A DNA stretch of 7,017 bases. Source: an uncultured Bacilli bacterium (GTDB lineage Bacteria > Bacillota_I > Bacilli_A > RFN20 > DUOF01). Of the stretch, positions 6,312 to 7,017 are shown piece by piece. The notes under the pieces were generated by a model. The model was not told where the DNA came from, did not search any database, and saw only the letters and a program-made list of their open reading frames with translations. The DNA lies in the NCBI GenBank assembly GCA_934101685.1, contig CAKORZ010000070.1:1-7017 (forward strand), read 5' to 3'. The translations under genes were made by a program, and so were the position numbers. Position 1 is the stretch's first letter; the number at the start of each line of letters is the position of its first letter.

Positions 6312-6711
6312 ATCTTCTACTTTTAGATTTTTGCAATAACTGATTTACTATTTTTTTATCTGCATCAGCAAAATCTATTTTACTTAATTCTTCTACTTTT
6401 ACCCATTTAGAATCCATATGTTCTTTTAATTCTAAATTTCCATTTATGATAGAACACAAATACACTGGCATTGTTAAATGAAACTCTTGATAATCATGTT
6501 CAACAGTCATTAGATATTTATCAGGATTAATATAAGTATTTAATTCTTCTTTAATTTCTCTAATTAAAGCTTCTTCATTACTTTCGCCTTTTTCTATTCC
6601 TCCACCTGGGAATTCCCATTTACCTCCATGATCATCATTTACTTTTCTTTGTGCGCAAAACACTTTATCATGTTTTAAGATAACTGCTGCTACTGCATTT
6701 ACTACTTTCAT
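6310..6711 (-). CDS. Nudix hydrolase, MutT / (deoxy)nucleoside triphosphate pyrophosphohydrolase type
   Basis: This small cytoplasmic enzyme has 133 residues, the normal length for MutT-type Nudix proteins. They hydrolyse nucleoside triphosphates, often oxidised or non-canonical, to the monophosphate and pyrophosphate. The Nudix box runs from Gly37 to about Thr59: G-x5-E43-x7-R51-E52-I-K-E55-E56, with all metal-binding glutamates present. The usual glycine after the second Glu pair is Asn58, a variation seen in NudG-like and related members. WEFPGGGIE (32-40) just before it and the N-terminal VAAVI strand with AQR (20-22) are typical of the MutT/CTP-pyrophosphohydrolase group. Substrate cannot be fixed from sequence. 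Start at ATG 6711 is preceded at 3 nt by GGTGAT (6720-6715), matching the 3' part of the consensus ribosome site. It is the first gene of the likely operon with rmuC, 13 nt away. Confidence 0.95.
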   Translation of the reverse strand: MKVVNAVAAVILKHDKVFCAQRKVNDDHGGKWEFPGGGIEKGESNEEALIREIKEELNTYINPDKYLMTVEHDYQEFHLTMPVYLCSIINGNLELKEHMDSKWVKVEELSKIDFADADKKIVNQLLQKSKSRR

Positions 6712-6726
6712 ACTATCACCATTTTT

Positions 6727-6735
6727 AGTATACCA
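6727..6735 (-). promoter_or_regulatory. Extended -10 promoter before the Nudix-rmuC operon
   Basis: TGG-TATACT on the minus strand is an extended -10. The predicted start near 6720 would leave a leader of only about 9 nt carrying GGTGAT. I find no convincing -35. The 39-nt gap after the partial gene to the right also lacks a hairpin terminator, so read-through from upstream is possible. Confidence 0.4.
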
Positions 6736-6750
6736 AATTGTAATATTTTT

Positions 6751-7017
6751 TTATAGTTTTATCTTAGAAAGTATTATTGATATAAAATTATCGTTTAGTT
6801 CACTAACAGCAAAGCATTTCTTTCCTATATCTTTAAGGGAAGCTCCTATATGATATAGTTTTATGTTATCTATTATTAAAAATCTATCATGAAATGAGTT
6901 ACTATAAATAATATTTATTTTCCCATACTGTTTGTTAAATTTATTTATTGTTGTTTCATTTAATACTGATTCTATATATTCTTTATTAGTTATTATAGTT
7001 ATAATTACATTATTATT
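6751..7017 (-). CDS. C-terminal end of an ORF6N-type protein with PLD-like tail (partial)
   Basis: A minus-strand frame enters from the right edge and ends at TAA 6753-6751, giving 88 codons of the C-terminus; the start lies outside. The segment includes FHDRFLIID followed by YHIGASLKDIGKKCFAVS and a short helical end. I recognise this arrangement from the C-termini of many ORF6N-domain and related proteins, where an H-x-D-type strand and the GASLKD loop resemble half of a phospholipase D-like (HKD) fold. Such proteins often occur in phages and mobile elements as antirepressor or DNA-binding regulators. The N-terminal DNA-binding domain is not in view, so the full class is inferred. The stop is 39 nt before the Nudix ATG, on the same strand. 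Confidence 0.8.
   Translation of the reverse strand, partial: NNNVIITIITNKEYIESVLNETTINKFNKQYGKINIIYSNSFHDRFLIIDNIKLYHIGASLKDIGKKCFAVSELNDNFISIILSKIKL

Noticed and set aside
1..7017. TGA reassigned to tryptophan, suggested by the lack of TGA stops
   Set aside because: The tryptophan codons checked are all TGG and no gene reads through TGA; eight TAA/TAG stops in such A+T-rich DNA need no special explanation.

Overview
The window is strongly A+T-rich. It has Gram-positive style ribosome binding sites (AAAGGAGA, AGAGGA, AGGAGGT), a lipobox lipoprotein, and arginine mostly as AGA. The tryptophans I checked are all TGG, so the standard bacterial code applies. This points to a low-GC Firmicute or a close relative of the Mollicutes that has not reassigned TGA. 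All eight visible stop codons are TAA or TAG. I cannot name a genus.

Layout. The left quarter (1-1573, minus strand) is the N-terminal 524 codons of a large secreted lipoprotein that runs off the left edge. A 216-base divergent region (1574-1789) holds a promoter for each direction and some AT-rich dyads. Rightwards from it lie two tandem paralogous genes of unknown family (1790-2302 and 2305-2832). They end at a perfect 12-bp hairpin terminator, which also serves the LysR-type regulator gene converging from the right (2863-3741, minus).

Everything from 2863 to the right edge is on the minus strand. In transcription order it comprises: the C-terminal end of an ORF6N/PLD-like protein (6751-7017, partial); a MutT-type Nudix hydrolase (6310-6711); RmuC (4887-6296, GTG start); an unrecognised 231-residue ORF (4190-4885); an unrecognised 116-residue ORF (3791-4141); and the LysR gene with its own internal promoter. 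Nudix, RmuC and the 231-residue ORF are tightly packed: 13 nt separate the first two and 1 nt the next two. They look like one translationally coupled operon. Nudix (nucleotide pool sanitation) and RmuC (DNA rearrangement control) make a genome-maintenance pair.

The two most notable points are these. (1) The 231- and 116-residue ORFs are in the same frame, separated only by one TAA and 16 sense codons. The second has no ribosome binding site, and the two halves look like repeats of one another. They are probably one two-domain protein of about 364 codons split by a stop. (2) The tandem duplicated genes at 1790-2832 share strict FYSSGAL, CGTGVL and YHTY motifs and match no family I know. I found no CRISPR array, tRNA, rRNA, insertion sequence or riboswitch.
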